Origin: an uncultured Reyranella sp.
GTDB lineage: Bacteria > Pseudomonadota > Alphaproteobacteria > Reyranellales > Reyranellaceae
Length of the DNA stretch: 64,000 nucleotides
Direction of reading: 5' to 3'
Assembly: GCF_945957355.1 (NCBI RefSeq)
Contig: NZ_CAMFKM010000012.1
Coordinates: 1-64,000 of the forward strand
The notes beneath the pieces are model-generated. The model worked only from the letters and a program-made list of their open reading frames with translations, was not told the origin of the DNA and did no database searches. Positions 10,922-18,659 of the stretch are shown in pieces. Position 1 is the stretch's first letter. Every line of letters starts with the position of its first letter. Made by a program: the position numbers and the translations under genes.

Positions 10922-12043
10922 ATGGCCCAGCAAATCACTTACGACAAGGCCTATGACACGGTCGGACGCGAGGATTTTCCGGCGATGCTGGAAGTTCCCC
11001 GTTACGGGCGGCGCACTGACGCCTTCGACGGCATCATTTCGGCCACCCACGACCATTTCTGGGACCCGTTCGACAAGAGCTATATCGATTTCGACCAGCC
11101 CTTCGACATGTCGAAGACGCCCATCATGCCGCTGGATACGGTCGTCGAGCTGAAAAGCGCGGTGGCGGACCGGCTGGACGAGGGCCAGAGGATCGGGCTC
11201 GGCAACGACGTCATGCACTGGTCGATCTCCAACCTGCTGCACGGCGAGCAGGGTGCGCTCTCCCTGTCGGCGAGCCTGTGCCACATCCTGCTCGATCCCG
11301 GCGCCCAGGAGTACGCCGCCAACCAGGCCCGCGAGGAGGCCCGGCATGTTGCAGGGTTCACGCGCTATATCAGCCGCCGCTGGGGAGCCCCCCTGCCGGT
11401 GGGCAAGACCATCGCGACGGTCCTCACCGATCTGGTGACGACAGAGGAGGTCTACAAGAAGATCGTCGGCATGCAGATGCTGATCGAAGGAATCGCCATG
11501 GGCTCCTTCGCGACACTCAATGCCAAGACCAACGACCCGGTGCTGCGCCGCCTGGTCCAGCTGGTAATGAGCGACGAGGCCTTCCACCACCGCTTCGGCC
11601 GGATCTGGGCGTCACGCACGATCGGCCATCTGAGCGAGGACGAGCACAGGAAGGTCGAGGACTGGGCGGCTCAGATCTTCCAGACGCTGCTGTTCAACCT
11701 GATCAACGCTGAGCAGAAGCAGGTCATCTACGCCAAGTACGGACTCGACTGGCAGTGGGTGCGTGACGCGATGAAGGAAGTCTTCACCGACGAGGACCGC
11801 CGCGCCAACCTGAAGGAAAGCACCAACATCTTTCGTGTCCTGATCAAGACGCTCCTGCATGCCGGCATCATCACTTCCCGCACCGCGCCGCTCTACGGCG
11901 TCTGGGTCGACATGAAGGAACTCGAAGCCGAGGGCGACGGCATCCCCGGCGACATCGTCGCAGAGGAGATGATGGTGACGCTGCGCGAGATCAACGCCAG
12001 GCGCAAGCGCATCGCCTCGAAGGACGTGGCGGCGGCGGGCTAA
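10922..12043 (+). CDS. Ferritin-like diiron-site protein of unknown function
   Basis: A 373-residue, largely alpha-helical soluble protein. Two carboxylate-histidine motifs, EEARHV at about residue 140 and DEAFHHRF at about residue 220, plus HGEQG near residue 101 and an EE pair (TTEEVY) near residue 175, form the pattern of a four-helix-bundle diiron site. Members of this superfamily include ribonucleotide reductase R2, AurF-type N-oxygenases and desaturases. The protein is therefore probably an oxygen-activating oxidase or oxygenase, but the substrate is unknown. AGGAGG lies seven bases before the ATG. No redox partner or pathway gene is adjacent; it is divergent from purC and convergent with a methyltransferase gene. 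Confidence 0.75.
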   Translation: MAQQITYDKAYDTVGREDFPAMLEVPRYGRRTDAFDGIISATHDHFWDPFDKSYIDFDQPFDMSKTPIMPLDTVVELKSAVADRLDEGQRIGLGNDVMHWSISNLLHGEQGALSLSASLCHILLDPGAQEYAANQAREEARHVAGFTRYISRRWGAPLPVGKTIATVLTDLVTTEEVYKKIVGMQMLIEGIAMGSFATLNAKTNDPVLRRLVQLVMSDEAFHHRFGRIWASRTIGHLSEDEHRKVEDWAAQIFQTLLFNLINAEQKQVIYAKYGLDWQWVRDAMKEVFTDEDRRANLKESTNIFRVLIKTLLHAGIITSRTAPLYGVWVDMKELEAEGDGIPGDIVAEEMMVTLREINARRKRIASKDVAAAG

Positions 12044-12053
12044 CCTCATATTC

Positions 12054-12074
12054 CTCTCCCCCGATGGGGGAGAG
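12054..12074. repeat. Palindromic CTCTCCCCC hairpin, copy 1
   Basis: A perfect nine-base inverted repeat, CTCTCCCCC then GGGGGAGAG, around a three-base GAT loop, lies between the convergent genes ending at 12043 and 12089. A near-identical hairpin is found at 15695-15718, which points to a dispersed intergenic element. It could end transcription from both sides, although it lacks a T tract. Confidence 0.7.
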
Positions 12075-12088
12075 ACTAGGTGAGGGGA

Positions 12089-12793
12089 CTAAGGCTTCCG
12101 GGCCAGCACGAAGCAGGAGAGGCCGGCGAGGCGGTTGATCGGGAAGAGGGGGAGTTCGGCGGCGCAGATTGCGGTGAGCAATCCGTTCGTGACGGCACCC
12201 TGTTTCTTGAGGCTGCTGCGCGGCTCGGTGGTATTGCGGTCGGCCAGGCGGACGGCGGCGGCCAGCGGGAAGACGAAGCCGAAATAGTAGCTGCCGCGCA
12301 CGATCTCGAGGCCGGCGTCACGCATCGCAGCCTCTATCTCGGGCAGGCGGTAACGGCGCTTGTGCTCGAGGAAGACGTCGTGGCCACTCCACAGGAAGGC
12401 GAAGGCCGGCACGGTTACCAGGAAATGGGCGCCCGCCGGCACCTTTTCGGCATAGTGGCGCAGGAGCCAGCGGTCGTCGTCGACGTGCTCCAGCACGTCC
12501 ATCATCAGCACAAGATCGCAGTCGATCGGCCCGGTGTCGCGGCGATAGCGTACCGGCTTGCCGGCGACGCTGTCGTCGCGGTCCGCGGCATAGCCGATGT
12601 CGACGCAAAGCGCGCTTTCGGCTGGTGTCGCCTCGAGCAGATGGCGCGAGAAGAAGCCCGAGCCCGCGCCGACATCGAGCAGCCGCCTGGGCGTGAGGCC
12701 GGCGACGGCGCGGCGCAGCGCGGCGGCCTTGGAGCGATAATACCAGTGGCTGCCGATACCGGCGCCCAGGATGTCTTCTTCCTTGAGATCCAT
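12089..12793 (-). CDS. Class I SAM-dependent methyltransferase
   Basis: A 234-residue cytoplasmic methyltransferase. Motif I is LLDVGAGSGFFSRHL near residue 39; the acidic residue after strand 2 is in CVDIGY; motif IV is DLVLMMDVLEHVDDD near residue 95. VTVPAFAFLWSGHDVFLEHK and RRYRLPEIEAAMRDAG are typical of the UbiE/SpeE-like type 11 group that acts on small molecules or lipid-linked sugars. It starts 6 bases after the upstream glycosyltransferase gene, so the two are very likely coexpressed. Modification of a polyprenyl-linked or cell-surface sugar is an inference from that pairing. Confidence 0.85.
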   Translation of the reverse strand: MDLKEEDILGAGIGSHWYYRSKAAALRRAVAGLTPRRLLDVGAGSGFFSRHLLEATPAESALCVDIGYAADRDDSVAGKPVRYRRDTGPIDCDLVLMMDVLEHVDDDRWLLRHYAEKVPAGAHFLVTVPAFAFLWSGHDVFLEHKRRYRLPEIEAAMRDAGLEIVRGSYYFGFVFPLAAAVRLADRNTTEPRSSLKKQGAVTNGLLTAICAAELPLFPINRLAGLSCFVLARKP

Positions 12794-12799
12794 CGAAAG

Positions 12800-13837
12800 T
12801 CAGGTCACCGGCGGCTTCGGCGAGGCTTCTTCATAGATGCCTTCGACGACATAGATTGGGCGCCCCTTCACCTCGACGAACAGGCGGCCGAGATACTCGC
12901 CGATGATCCCCAGCGACAGGAGCTGGATGGCGCCCATCAGCAGGATGGCGATCAGCAGCGAGGCGTAGCCAGGGGTGTCCACGCCGAAAATCAGCACGCG
13001 GGTGACGATGAACAGCGCGTAGAGCACGGCCACCGTGGCGATTGCCAGGCCGACGTAGAACCAGGCCCGCAACGGCGCGGTCGAGAAGCTCACCACGCCG
13101 TCGATGGCGAAGTTCCAGAGCCGCCAGAAGTTGAACTTGCTCGTGCCGGCGACGCGTTCGGGCCGCTCGTAGGGCACGCCGACCGAGTTGAAGCCGACCC
13201 AGGCGAACAGGCCCTTCATGAAGCGGTTGCGCTCGGGCAACTGACGCAGCACCTCGACCGCGCGGCGGTCGACCAAGCGGAAGTCCCCGACATTGGGCGG
13301 AATGCGCACTGGCGACATGGAATTGAACACCCGGTAGAACCAGCCGGCCGAGACGCGCTTGGCCGGCGTGTCGGTGTGGCGCGCGGTACGGATGCCGTAG
13401 ACGATGTCGTAACCTTCGCGCCAGCGCGCCACGAACGAGCCGATCAGTTCGGGCGGATCCTGCAGGTCGATGTCCATGGGAACCAGGATGTCGCCGCGTG
13501 CATAGTCGATGCCGGCGGTGAGGGCGGCCTCCTTGCCGAAGTTGCGCGACAGGTTGACGATGCGGAGGCGCCGGTCGCTGCGGCTGCGGTGGAACAGGCG
13601 TGCGAAGGTATCGTCGCGGGAGCCGTCGTTCACGAAGACGATTTCGAACCGGACGCCATGGCGCTCGAGAAGGGGCACCACGGTGGAGAGGAAGGGGGCG
13701 ATCGTCTCTTCTTCGTTGAAGACCGGCACGACCAGGGACAGGAGGGGATCGGCCGGGCGCCGCGCCCGCTGGGCGGCAAGCTGGTGTTCCAGCGCCGCGT
13801 CCTTGTCGATCGCGAAGGGGAGGGATTGCTCGGGCAC
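12800..13837 (-). CDS. Polyprenyl-phosphate glycosyltransferase, GT2 family (GtrB/DPM1-like)
   Basis: A family 2 glycosyltransferase with two C-terminal membrane helices. The GT-A start LSLVVPVFNEEETI is near residue 33, the nucleotide-sugar region is FVNDGSRDDT, the metal-binding acidic pair is in PMDIDLQDPPE, and the catalytic segment is NVGDFRLVDRRAVE. Two hydrophobic spans (FYVGLAIATVAVLYALFIV and SLLIAILLMGAIQLLSL) are followed by GEYLGRLFVEVKGRPIYV, a signature of GtrB/ArnC/DPM1 enzymes that transfer a sugar to undecaprenyl phosphate. No ATG fits; the frame runs upstream into the preceding gene. A GTG at 13837 just past that gene's stop gives 345 residues, close to the family size, but it lacks a strong ribosome site, so the start is uncertain. 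Confidence 0.85.
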   Translation of the reverse strand: MPEQSLPFAIDKDAALEHQLAAQRARRPADPLLSLVVPVFNEEETIAPFLSTVVPLLERHGVRFEIVFVNDGSRDDTFARLFHRSRSDRRLRIVNLSRNFGKEAALTAGIDYARGDILVPMDIDLQDPPELIGSFVARWREGYDIVYGIRTARHTDTPAKRVSAGWFYRVFNSMSPVRIPPNVGDFRLVDRRAVEVLRQLPERNRFMKGLFAWVGFNSVGVPYERPERVAGTSKFNFWRLWNFAIDGVVSFSTAPLRAWFYVGLAIATVAVLYALFIVTRVLIFGVDTPGYASLLIAILLMGAIQLLSLGIIGEYLGRLFVEVKGRPIYVVEGIYEEASPKPPVT

Positions 13838-13857
13838 GAGGGGCGCGGGGACGTTGG

Positions 13858-14391
13858 CTACGCCACCGTCTCGACGGTGCCGTTCAGGTCCATGATCCCG
13901 AGCTCGACGATGAGCTGCGGCTGGCGTTTGCCGGCCTGGTCGCGGAAGGCGCGCAGCCCCTGGCTGAGCATGTCGGTCTCGAAGGCGCGGTCGGTCTTGA
14001 TGCGGTTGCCGTAGGCGAGGGCGGCGGCGCCGCAGTCGCGATGGGCCATGCCGATCAGGCGCTTCACGTTGTGAAGCTGGACCGAGATATCGAGGTTCGC
14101 TTCCCAGGCGGCGCGCCATTCCTGGAAGATGGGCGCCACCGCGGCGATGGGCCCGCCGGCGATGTTAAACTGGCTGTACTGGTTCTCCCAGCCGCGCGAG
14201 GACATGTACTTCCAGGTGTAGGTCGTGAAGCGTGGGTCGATGCATTTCATCAGCATCGCTTCGTAGGCATCGTCGGCGGCCATTGCCGGGCCGGCAACCG
14301 CGGCGGCGGCAACGCCGAGACCGAAGCCGAGCAGGTGGCGGCGCGAGAGGGCGGCGAGGCAACCGCAGCCGGAATGATGCGTATGGGTCAT
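13858..14391 (-). CDS. Tat-exported beta-carbonic-anhydrase-like protein
   Basis: A 177-residue protein that starts with a His/Cys-rich tip, then a twin-arginine signal (SRRHLLGFGLG) and a hydrophobic stretch ending near PAMAAD. The mature part has CIDPR (about residue 52) and HRDCGA (about residue 118), matching the CxDxR and HxxC zinc and active-site motifs of beta-carbonic anhydrases. Length is at the short end of the family. It would act in the periplasm, perhaps hydrating carbon dioxide or in a role that has moved away from carbonic anhydrase. The ATG at 14391 overlaps the stop of the upstream hydratase gene by four bases (ATGA), so the two are coupled. An upstream in-frame ATG at 14445 lies within that gene and would hide the Tat signal. 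Confidence 0.75.
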   Translation of the reverse strand: MTHTHHSGCGCLAALSRRHLLGFGLGVAAAAVAGPAMAADDAYEAMLMKCIDPRFTTYTWKYMSSRGWENQYSQFNIAGGPIAAVAPIFQEWRAAWEANLDISVQLHNVKRLIGMAHRDCGAAALAYGNRIKTDRAFETDMLSQGLRAFRDQAGKRQPQLIVELGIMDLNGTVETVA

Positions 14392-15239
14392 CGGAAGGTC
14401 GCCTTGCCCTGTTGCGCCAGACCGCCGTTGGGATCGGCGATCCATGTCGTGATCGAGCCGTCCCGTTCGCGGCGGCCATGTACGCCGAGTGACGCCCCGC
14501 CGAATACGGGCGACAAGGCGCGAAACTCGAAACTCCTGACCACCTTACCTGGGTTGGAGCGGCGCGCCAGTTCGATCTGCAGCATGCCCATCAGGGGGCC
14601 ATGCACGATCAGCCCGGGATAGCCTTCGACTCCCGTAACATAGGGCTGGTCGTAATGGATCCGGTGGCCGTTGAAGGTGAGGGCGGAGAAGCGGAACAGT
14701 AGCACCGGATCGGCCAGGACCGAGCGCGTCCAGGTAGCGTCCGTCGGCGCCGGCCGGGGCGGCCTGGGCGCTTCCCCCGCCTTCGCCGCCTCGCGATAGA
14801 CGATGTCGTGCTCCTCGACGAAGGACACGCCGCGGGGGCCTGAAATCGTGTGCTGCACGGTGACGAAGACCATCGATCCGGTCGAGCCCGACTTCGGCTC
14901 GACCGACTTGATCTCGGAGAGCCGCCGGATCGTCTCGCCGACCTGGATCGGCTCGCCATCGAAGGAGAAACGGCTGCCGGCCCACATGCGCCGTGGCAAC
15001 GGCACCGGGGGCAGGAAGTCGCCGCGCTCGGCATGGCCGTCGGGGCCGATCTTCGACTGTGGCGCGATCTCTAGGAAATAGAGCCAGTGCCAGAGCGGGG
15101 GCAGCGGGTCGCCGTTCTTCGGGTCGGGGTCGTGCTTCTCGTCGAAGGTCGCGGACAGGGCGCGGACCGGGAAGGGAGCGGCGAGGTCCTCCACGGATTG
15201 CGTCCGGCCGATCCAATCCTTGAGCATTTCCATCGACAT
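14388..15239 (-). CDS. MaoC/hotdog-fold hydratase, mesaconyl-C4-CoA hydratase-like
   Basis: A 283-residue double-hotdog protein. The N-terminal half (about 1-150) resembles the FAS1-type dehydratase domain with MWAGSRFSFDGEPIQVGETI and SIKS-like strands; the C-terminal half contains ALTFNGHRIHYDQPYVTGVEGYPGLIVHGP-type sequence, whose D and H form the hydratase site of the MaoC fold. This arrangement matches eukaryotic HTD2 and bacterial mesaconyl-C4-CoA or itaconyl-CoA hydratases, which add water across an enoyl-CoA bond. The exact substrate is not determined. It is the first gene of a tightly packed minus-strand run (hydratase, carbonic-anhydrase-like, GT2, methyltransferase) that has no obvious single pathway. 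Confidence 0.75.
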   Translation of the reverse strand: MSMEMLKDWIGRTQSVEDLAAPFPVRALSATFDEKHDPDPKNGDPLPPLWHWLYFLEIAPQSKIGPDGHAERGDFLPPVPLPRRMWAGSRFSFDGEPIQVGETIRRLSEIKSVEPKSGSTGSMVFVTVQHTISGPRGVSFVEEHDIVYREAAKAGEAPRPPRPAPTDATWTRSVLADPVLLFRFSALTFNGHRIHYDQPYVTGVEGYPGLIVHGPLMGMLQIELARRSNPGKVVRSFEFRALSPVFGGASLGVHGRRERDGSITTWIADPNGGLAQQGKATFR

Positions 15240-15347
15240 GGCGCGTTTTCCTCCCTGCGGGGCGTGACATTGCCACTGCGAACGCGGGGTGGAAAGACGC
15301 TGTCGCCGCCGCTATATAGCGCCCGACATGCCCAACCGGAGCGGCCG

Positions 15348-15674
15348 ATGACCACGTTCGACGATCGCGAGAAAGCCTTCGAAGCGCAGTACGAGCACGA
15401 TGAGCAGCTGAAATTCAAGGTCAACGCCCGCCGTAACAAACTGCTGGGCCTGTGGGCCGCCGGCCTGCTGGGCAAGGCGGGCGCCGAGGCCGAGGCCTAT
15501 GCCAAGGAAGTCGTGATGGCCGACTTCGAGAAGCCGGGCGATTCGGACGTCGTGCACAAGCTGATGAGCGACCTCGCTGCCGCCGGGAAGCCGATGGAGG
15601 ATCACACGATCCGCAAGCAGTCGGAGCGCTTGGCCGAAGAAGCCAAGAAGCAGATCATGTCGGAAGTACGCTAA
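15348..15674 (+). CDS. F1-ATPase inhibitor zeta subunit family protein (DUF1476)
   Basis: A 108-residue helical, charged protein with the family opening MTTFDDREKAFEAQYEHD, the central LLGLWAAGLLG, and the Asp/Lys-rich C-terminus ending in a predicted helix. The zeta subunit of Paracoccus denitrificans inhibits ATP hydrolysis by the F1Fo ATP synthase through its N-terminus, and the family is characteristic of Alphaproteobacteria. The gene stands alone, facing away from the hydratase gene, as in many genomes where it is not in the atp operon. The ATG at 15348 gives the canonical N-terminus. Confidence 0.93.
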   Translation: MTTFDDREKAFEAQYEHDEQLKFKVNARRNKLLGLWAAGLLGKAGAEAEAYAKEVVMADFEKPGDSDVVHKLMSDLAAAGKPMEDHTIRKQSERLAEEAKKQIMSEVR

Positions 15675-15694
15675 GGGTTTCGAACCTTCGTGTT

Positions 15695-15718
15695 CCTCTC
15701 CCCCTATCGGGGGAGAGG
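15695..15718. repeat. Palindromic CCTCTCCCCC hairpin, copy 2
   Basis: A perfect ten-base inverted repeat, CCTCTCCCCC then GGGGGAGAGG, around a TATC loop, follows the zeta-subunit stop codon by 20 bases. It shares its stem with the hairpin at 12054-12074 but has a different loop. Either a terminator without a T tract or a dispersed palindromic repeat would fit. Confidence 0.7.
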
Positions 15719-15766
15719 AGTCTGATTTAGGCTGCCTCCCATAAGAAAAGTCCTAGGGAGGCATCA

Positions 15767-16819
15767 ATGCCGATCAATCGTCGCAAGATGTTTGCGTTTG
15801 CCGGCGCCGCCGTGGCGGCGCCCGCGCTGTTGCGCGAGGGCTACGCACAGGCCGCCGAGGTCAACCTCAAGCTGCACCATTTCCTGCCGGCTGCCTCGAA
15901 CATCCATCAGAAGTTCCTGACGCCGCTAGTGCGCAAGATCGAGGCTGAGTCCAACGGCCGCATCAAGATCACCATCTTCCCGGCGATGCAGCTGGGCGGC
16001 GCGCCGCCGCAGCTCTACGACCAGGCGCGCGACGGCGTAGCCGACATCGTCTGGACCCTGCCGGGCAACACCCCGGGCCGCTTTCCGGCCAGCGAGGCGA
16101 TGGAGCTGCCCTTCGTCGCCGACAAGCTCGGCATCGTGAATGCGCGGGCGTTCCAGGAATATGCCGACACCTACCTCAAGGACGAATTCAAGGAGGTCCA
16201 CCTGATTTGCGCCTGGGCACACGATGCCGGGCTGATCCATGCCAACAGGCAGGTGAAGACGATGGAGGACCTCAAGGGTCTGAAGTTGCGCTTCCCGACG
16301 CGGCAGGCCGGGGAGGCGCTGAAGGCGCTGGGCGCCAGCCCGATCGGCATGCCGATCCCGCAGGTGCCCGAGAGCCTCGCTCAGAAGGTGATCGACGGCT
16401 GCGTCGTGCCTTGGGAGGTCGTCCCGGCGATCAAGGTTCAGGAGCTGCTGAAGTACCACACCGGCATCCCGGGATCGCCGACCCTCTACACCGCGACCTT
16501 CGTGCTCGCGATGAACAAGGGCAGTTACGACAAGGTGCCGGCCGACCTGAAGAAGGTGCTCGACGCCAACTCGGGCATGCCGGCAGCCACCATGGCCGGA
16601 AAGACGTGGGACGATGCCGGCGCCGCAGTGCTCGAGATGGTCTCCAAGCGCAGCGGCAACGTCATCGGCGAGATCTCGGTCGACGAGGCCGGTCGCTGGC
16701 GCAAGACCACGCAGCCGGTGATCGACGCCTGGATTGCGTCGGTGAAGGACCGCAACCTCGATGGCGCGAAGCTCGTGGAGGCGGTCCGGACGCTCGTGCA
16801 GAAGTACAAGGTTTCCTGA
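15767..16819 (+). CDS. TRAP transporter substrate-binding protein DctP, system 1
   Basis: A 350-residue periplasmic receptor. The N-terminus carries a Tat-like RRKMFAF motif and a signal ending near GYAQAAE. The mature protein begins LKLHHFLPAASNIHQKFLTP, typical of DctP-type proteins that bind organic anions. The GLKLRFPTRQAGEALKALGAS segment holds the conserved Arg that salt-bridges a substrate carboxylate, and VPWEVVPAIKVQELLKYHTG follows. With the two membrane genes directly downstream it forms a full sodium-driven TRAP importer. AGGGAGG lies just upstream of the ATG. The ligand is probably a carboxylate, but which one cannot be told. Confidence 0.95.
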   Translation: MPINRRKMFAFAGAAVAAPALLREGYAQAAEVNLKLHHFLPAASNIHQKFLTPLVRKIEAESNGRIKITIFPAMQLGGAPPQLYDQARDGVADIVWTLPGNTPGRFPASEAMELPFVADKLGIVNARAFQEYADTYLKDEFKEVHLICAWAHDAGLIHANRQVKTMEDLKGLKLRFPTRQAGEALKALGASPIGMPIPQVPESLAQKVIDGCVVPWEVVPAIKVQELLKYHTGIPGSPTLYTATFVLAMNKGSYDKVPADLKKVLDANSGMPAATMAGKTWDDAGAAVLEMVSKRSGNVIGEISVDEAGRWRKTTQPVIDAWIASVKDRNLDGAKLVEAVRTLVQKYKVS

Positions 16820-16826
16820 GCCCCGC

Positions 16827-17306
16827 ATGGGCTGGATACGGCTCGCCGAACGGCTGGGCGCGGCGCTTGCCCTGGCGGGGGCCGCGCTTTCGCTGTTCGT
16901 CGCCGGCCTCGTGACGGTGAGCGTCGGCCTGCGCTGGGCCACCTCAAGCGGCCTGCCGGGCGATTTCGAGATGGTGCAGATGGCGGTCGCGCTCGCGATC
17001 TTCTCCTTCCTGCCCTACACGCAGCTGCGGCGCGGCAACATGCTGGTCGACACGTTCACGATCCGCTTGCCGCCGCGCGCAATCGCGGCGATCGATGCCT
17101 TCTGGGACTTGGTGTATGCCGCGGTTGCTTCGCTGCTTGGCTGGCGATTGGCCGTCGGCGCGGCCGACGCGATCAACTCGCAGACGTCGACGATGGTGCT
17201 GGGCCTGCCGGTGGGCTGGGCGATCATGGCATGCTCGGCGATGGCGGGCCTGCTGGCGCTGGGGTCGCTGGTCACGGCGGCCAGCCGTTTCGGAGCCGAG
17301 TCTTGA
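16827..17306 (+). CDS. TRAP transporter small permease DctQ, system 1
   Basis: A 159-residue inner-membrane protein with four hydrophobic helices, the normal layout for the small TRAP subunit. GDFEMVQMAVALAIFSFLP followed by QLRRGNMLVDTF is the recognisable DctQ signature. It starts seven bases after the dctP stop, and its own stop overlaps the start of dctM. Its job is to stabilise and couple the large permease to the binding protein. Confidence 0.93.
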   Translation: MGWIRLAERLGAALALAGAALSLFVAGLVTVSVGLRWATSSGLPGDFEMVQMAVALAIFSFLPYTQLRRGNMLVDTFTIRLPPRAIAAIDAFWDLVYAAVASLLGWRLAVGAADAINSQTSTMVLGLPVGWAIMACSAMAGLLALGSLVTAASRFGAES

Positions 17307-18622
17307 CGGGCACCTCCGCCGCCATCCTGGGCTTCGCCGTCATGCTGTTGCTGATGGCGATGCGCATGCCGATCGGCCTGTCGCTTCTGTTCGTGGGCGG
17401 CGCAGGCTATGCCTGGCTGGGCGGCTGGCCGATCTTCCTGAACTACATCAAGTCGACGCCCTACCACGACTTCTCCAACTACACGCTCTCGGTCATTCCT
17501 CTCTTCATCTTGATGGGCGCGTTGGCCGAGAAGTCGGGCCTGTCGACATCCCTGTTCCGCGCTGCTTCTAGCCTTGTAGGGCATCGTCGCGGCGGTCTGG
17601 CGATGGGACTGATCTGCGCGTGCACGGCCTTCGGCGCGATCTGCGGATCTTCCGTGGCCACCACCGCCACCTTCGGGCGCGCGTCGCTGCCGGAGTTCGA
17701 GCGCTATCGCTACGATGCGGGTTTCGCAACCGGCGTCGTCGCGGTCGGCGGCACGCTCGGCATCCTGATCCCGCCGTCGGTGATCCTGGTCGTCTACGGC
17801 ATCTCCACCGAGCAGAACATTGCCAAGCTCTTCATGGCGGCCTTCATCCCGGGCTTCATGGCCGCGATCTTCTACTGCCTCGTGATCGCGCTTGTCGTGC
17901 GCCGCCGGCCCGAACTGGGACCGGCGCTGCCGCGCGTGCCGTTGGACCGGCGGCTGCGCGACGTTGCTGCCGTCTGGCCCGCGATCCTCGTGGCGCTGGT
18001 GGTGCTCGGCGGCATCTACGGCGGCATCTTCTCGCCGACCGAAGGCGCGGCGGTCGGCGTCATCACCATGCTGGTCGTGTCGGTCCTGGTGGGCGGCATG
18101 CGTTGGGCCGGGCTGAAGGCCGCGCTGCTACAGACCGCCGAGACCGCCGGCATGATCTTCCTGATCCTGCTGGGCGCCGACGTGTTCAACGCCTTCCTCG
18201 CTCTTTCGCAGCTTCCCGTCGCCGCGGCCGAATGGATCGGCAATTCGGGCTTCACGCCCTACGGCGTCATGGCGCTGATCCTGCTGTTCTACATCCTGCT
18301 GGGCGCGGTGATGGACGAGCTGGCCATGATCCTGCTCACGCTTCCGATCTTCTTCCCGATCGTCCAGGCGCTCGACTTCGGCATGCCGGCCGACGACGTC
18401 GCGATCTGGTTCGGCATCCTGGTGCTGATCGTGGTCGGCATCGGCCTGACCGCGCCGCCAATCGGCCTCAACGTCTTCGTCGTCTCCGCCATTGCCCGTC
18501 ATGTCGCGCTGACGCGCATCTACCGGGCCGTACTGCCCTTCATTGCCGCCGACCTCCTGAGGCTCGGCCTGGTGATGGCCTTTCCCGCACTTGCCCTGGC
18601 GACGGTGCGGCTGCTGACATGA
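17303..18622 (+). CDS. TRAP transporter large permease DctM, system 1
   Basis: A 439-residue membrane protein with about 12 hydrophobic segments, the ion-coupled transport subunit of the TRAP importer. Signatures include MAMRMPIGLSLLFVG near the N-terminus, ICGSSVATTATFG and GTLGILIPPSVILVVYG (hairpin loops of the elevator fold), and GIGLTAPPIGLNVFVVSAI near the C-terminus. The best start is a TTG at 17303 that overlaps the dctQ stop as TTGA; no ATG gives the expected N-terminus. The sequence preceding the TTG in this frame is antisense-like and lies inside dctQ. Confidence 0.94.
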   Translation: MTGTSAAILGFAVMLLLMAMRMPIGLSLLFVGGAGYAWLGGWPIFLNYIKSTPYHDFSNYTLSVIPLFILMGALAEKSGLSTSLFRAASSLVGHRRGGLAMGLICACTAFGAICGSSVATTATFGRASLPEFERYRYDAGFATGVVAVGGTLGILIPPSVILVVYGISTEQNIAKLFMAAFIPGFMAAIFYCLVIALVVRRRPELGPALPRVPLDRRLRDVAAVWPAILVALVVLGGIYGGIFSPTEGAAVGVITMLVVSVLVGGMRWAGLKAALLQTAETAGMIFLILLGADVFNAFLALSQLPVAAAEWIGNSGFTPYGVMALILLFYILLGAVMDELAMILLTLPIFFPIVQALDFGMPADDVAIWFGILVLIVVGIGLTAPPIGLNVFVVSAIARHVALTRIYRAVLPFIAADLLRLGLVMAFPALALATVRLLT

Positions 18623-18659
18623 CGTCGAAGGCTTCGGACACCGTGCTAGAAGACGCCCC

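Noticed and set aside
12080..14014. A 644-codon open frame on the plus strand opposite the methyltransferase and glycosyltransferase genes
   Set aside because: Both minus-strand genes have strong family motifs; the plus-strand translation shows no recognisable pattern and is typical of GC-rich antisense frames.
15767..18622. The two TRAP operons as a recent duplication
   Set aside because: The proteins differ in length, signal type (Tat-like versus Sec) and sequence beyond family motifs.
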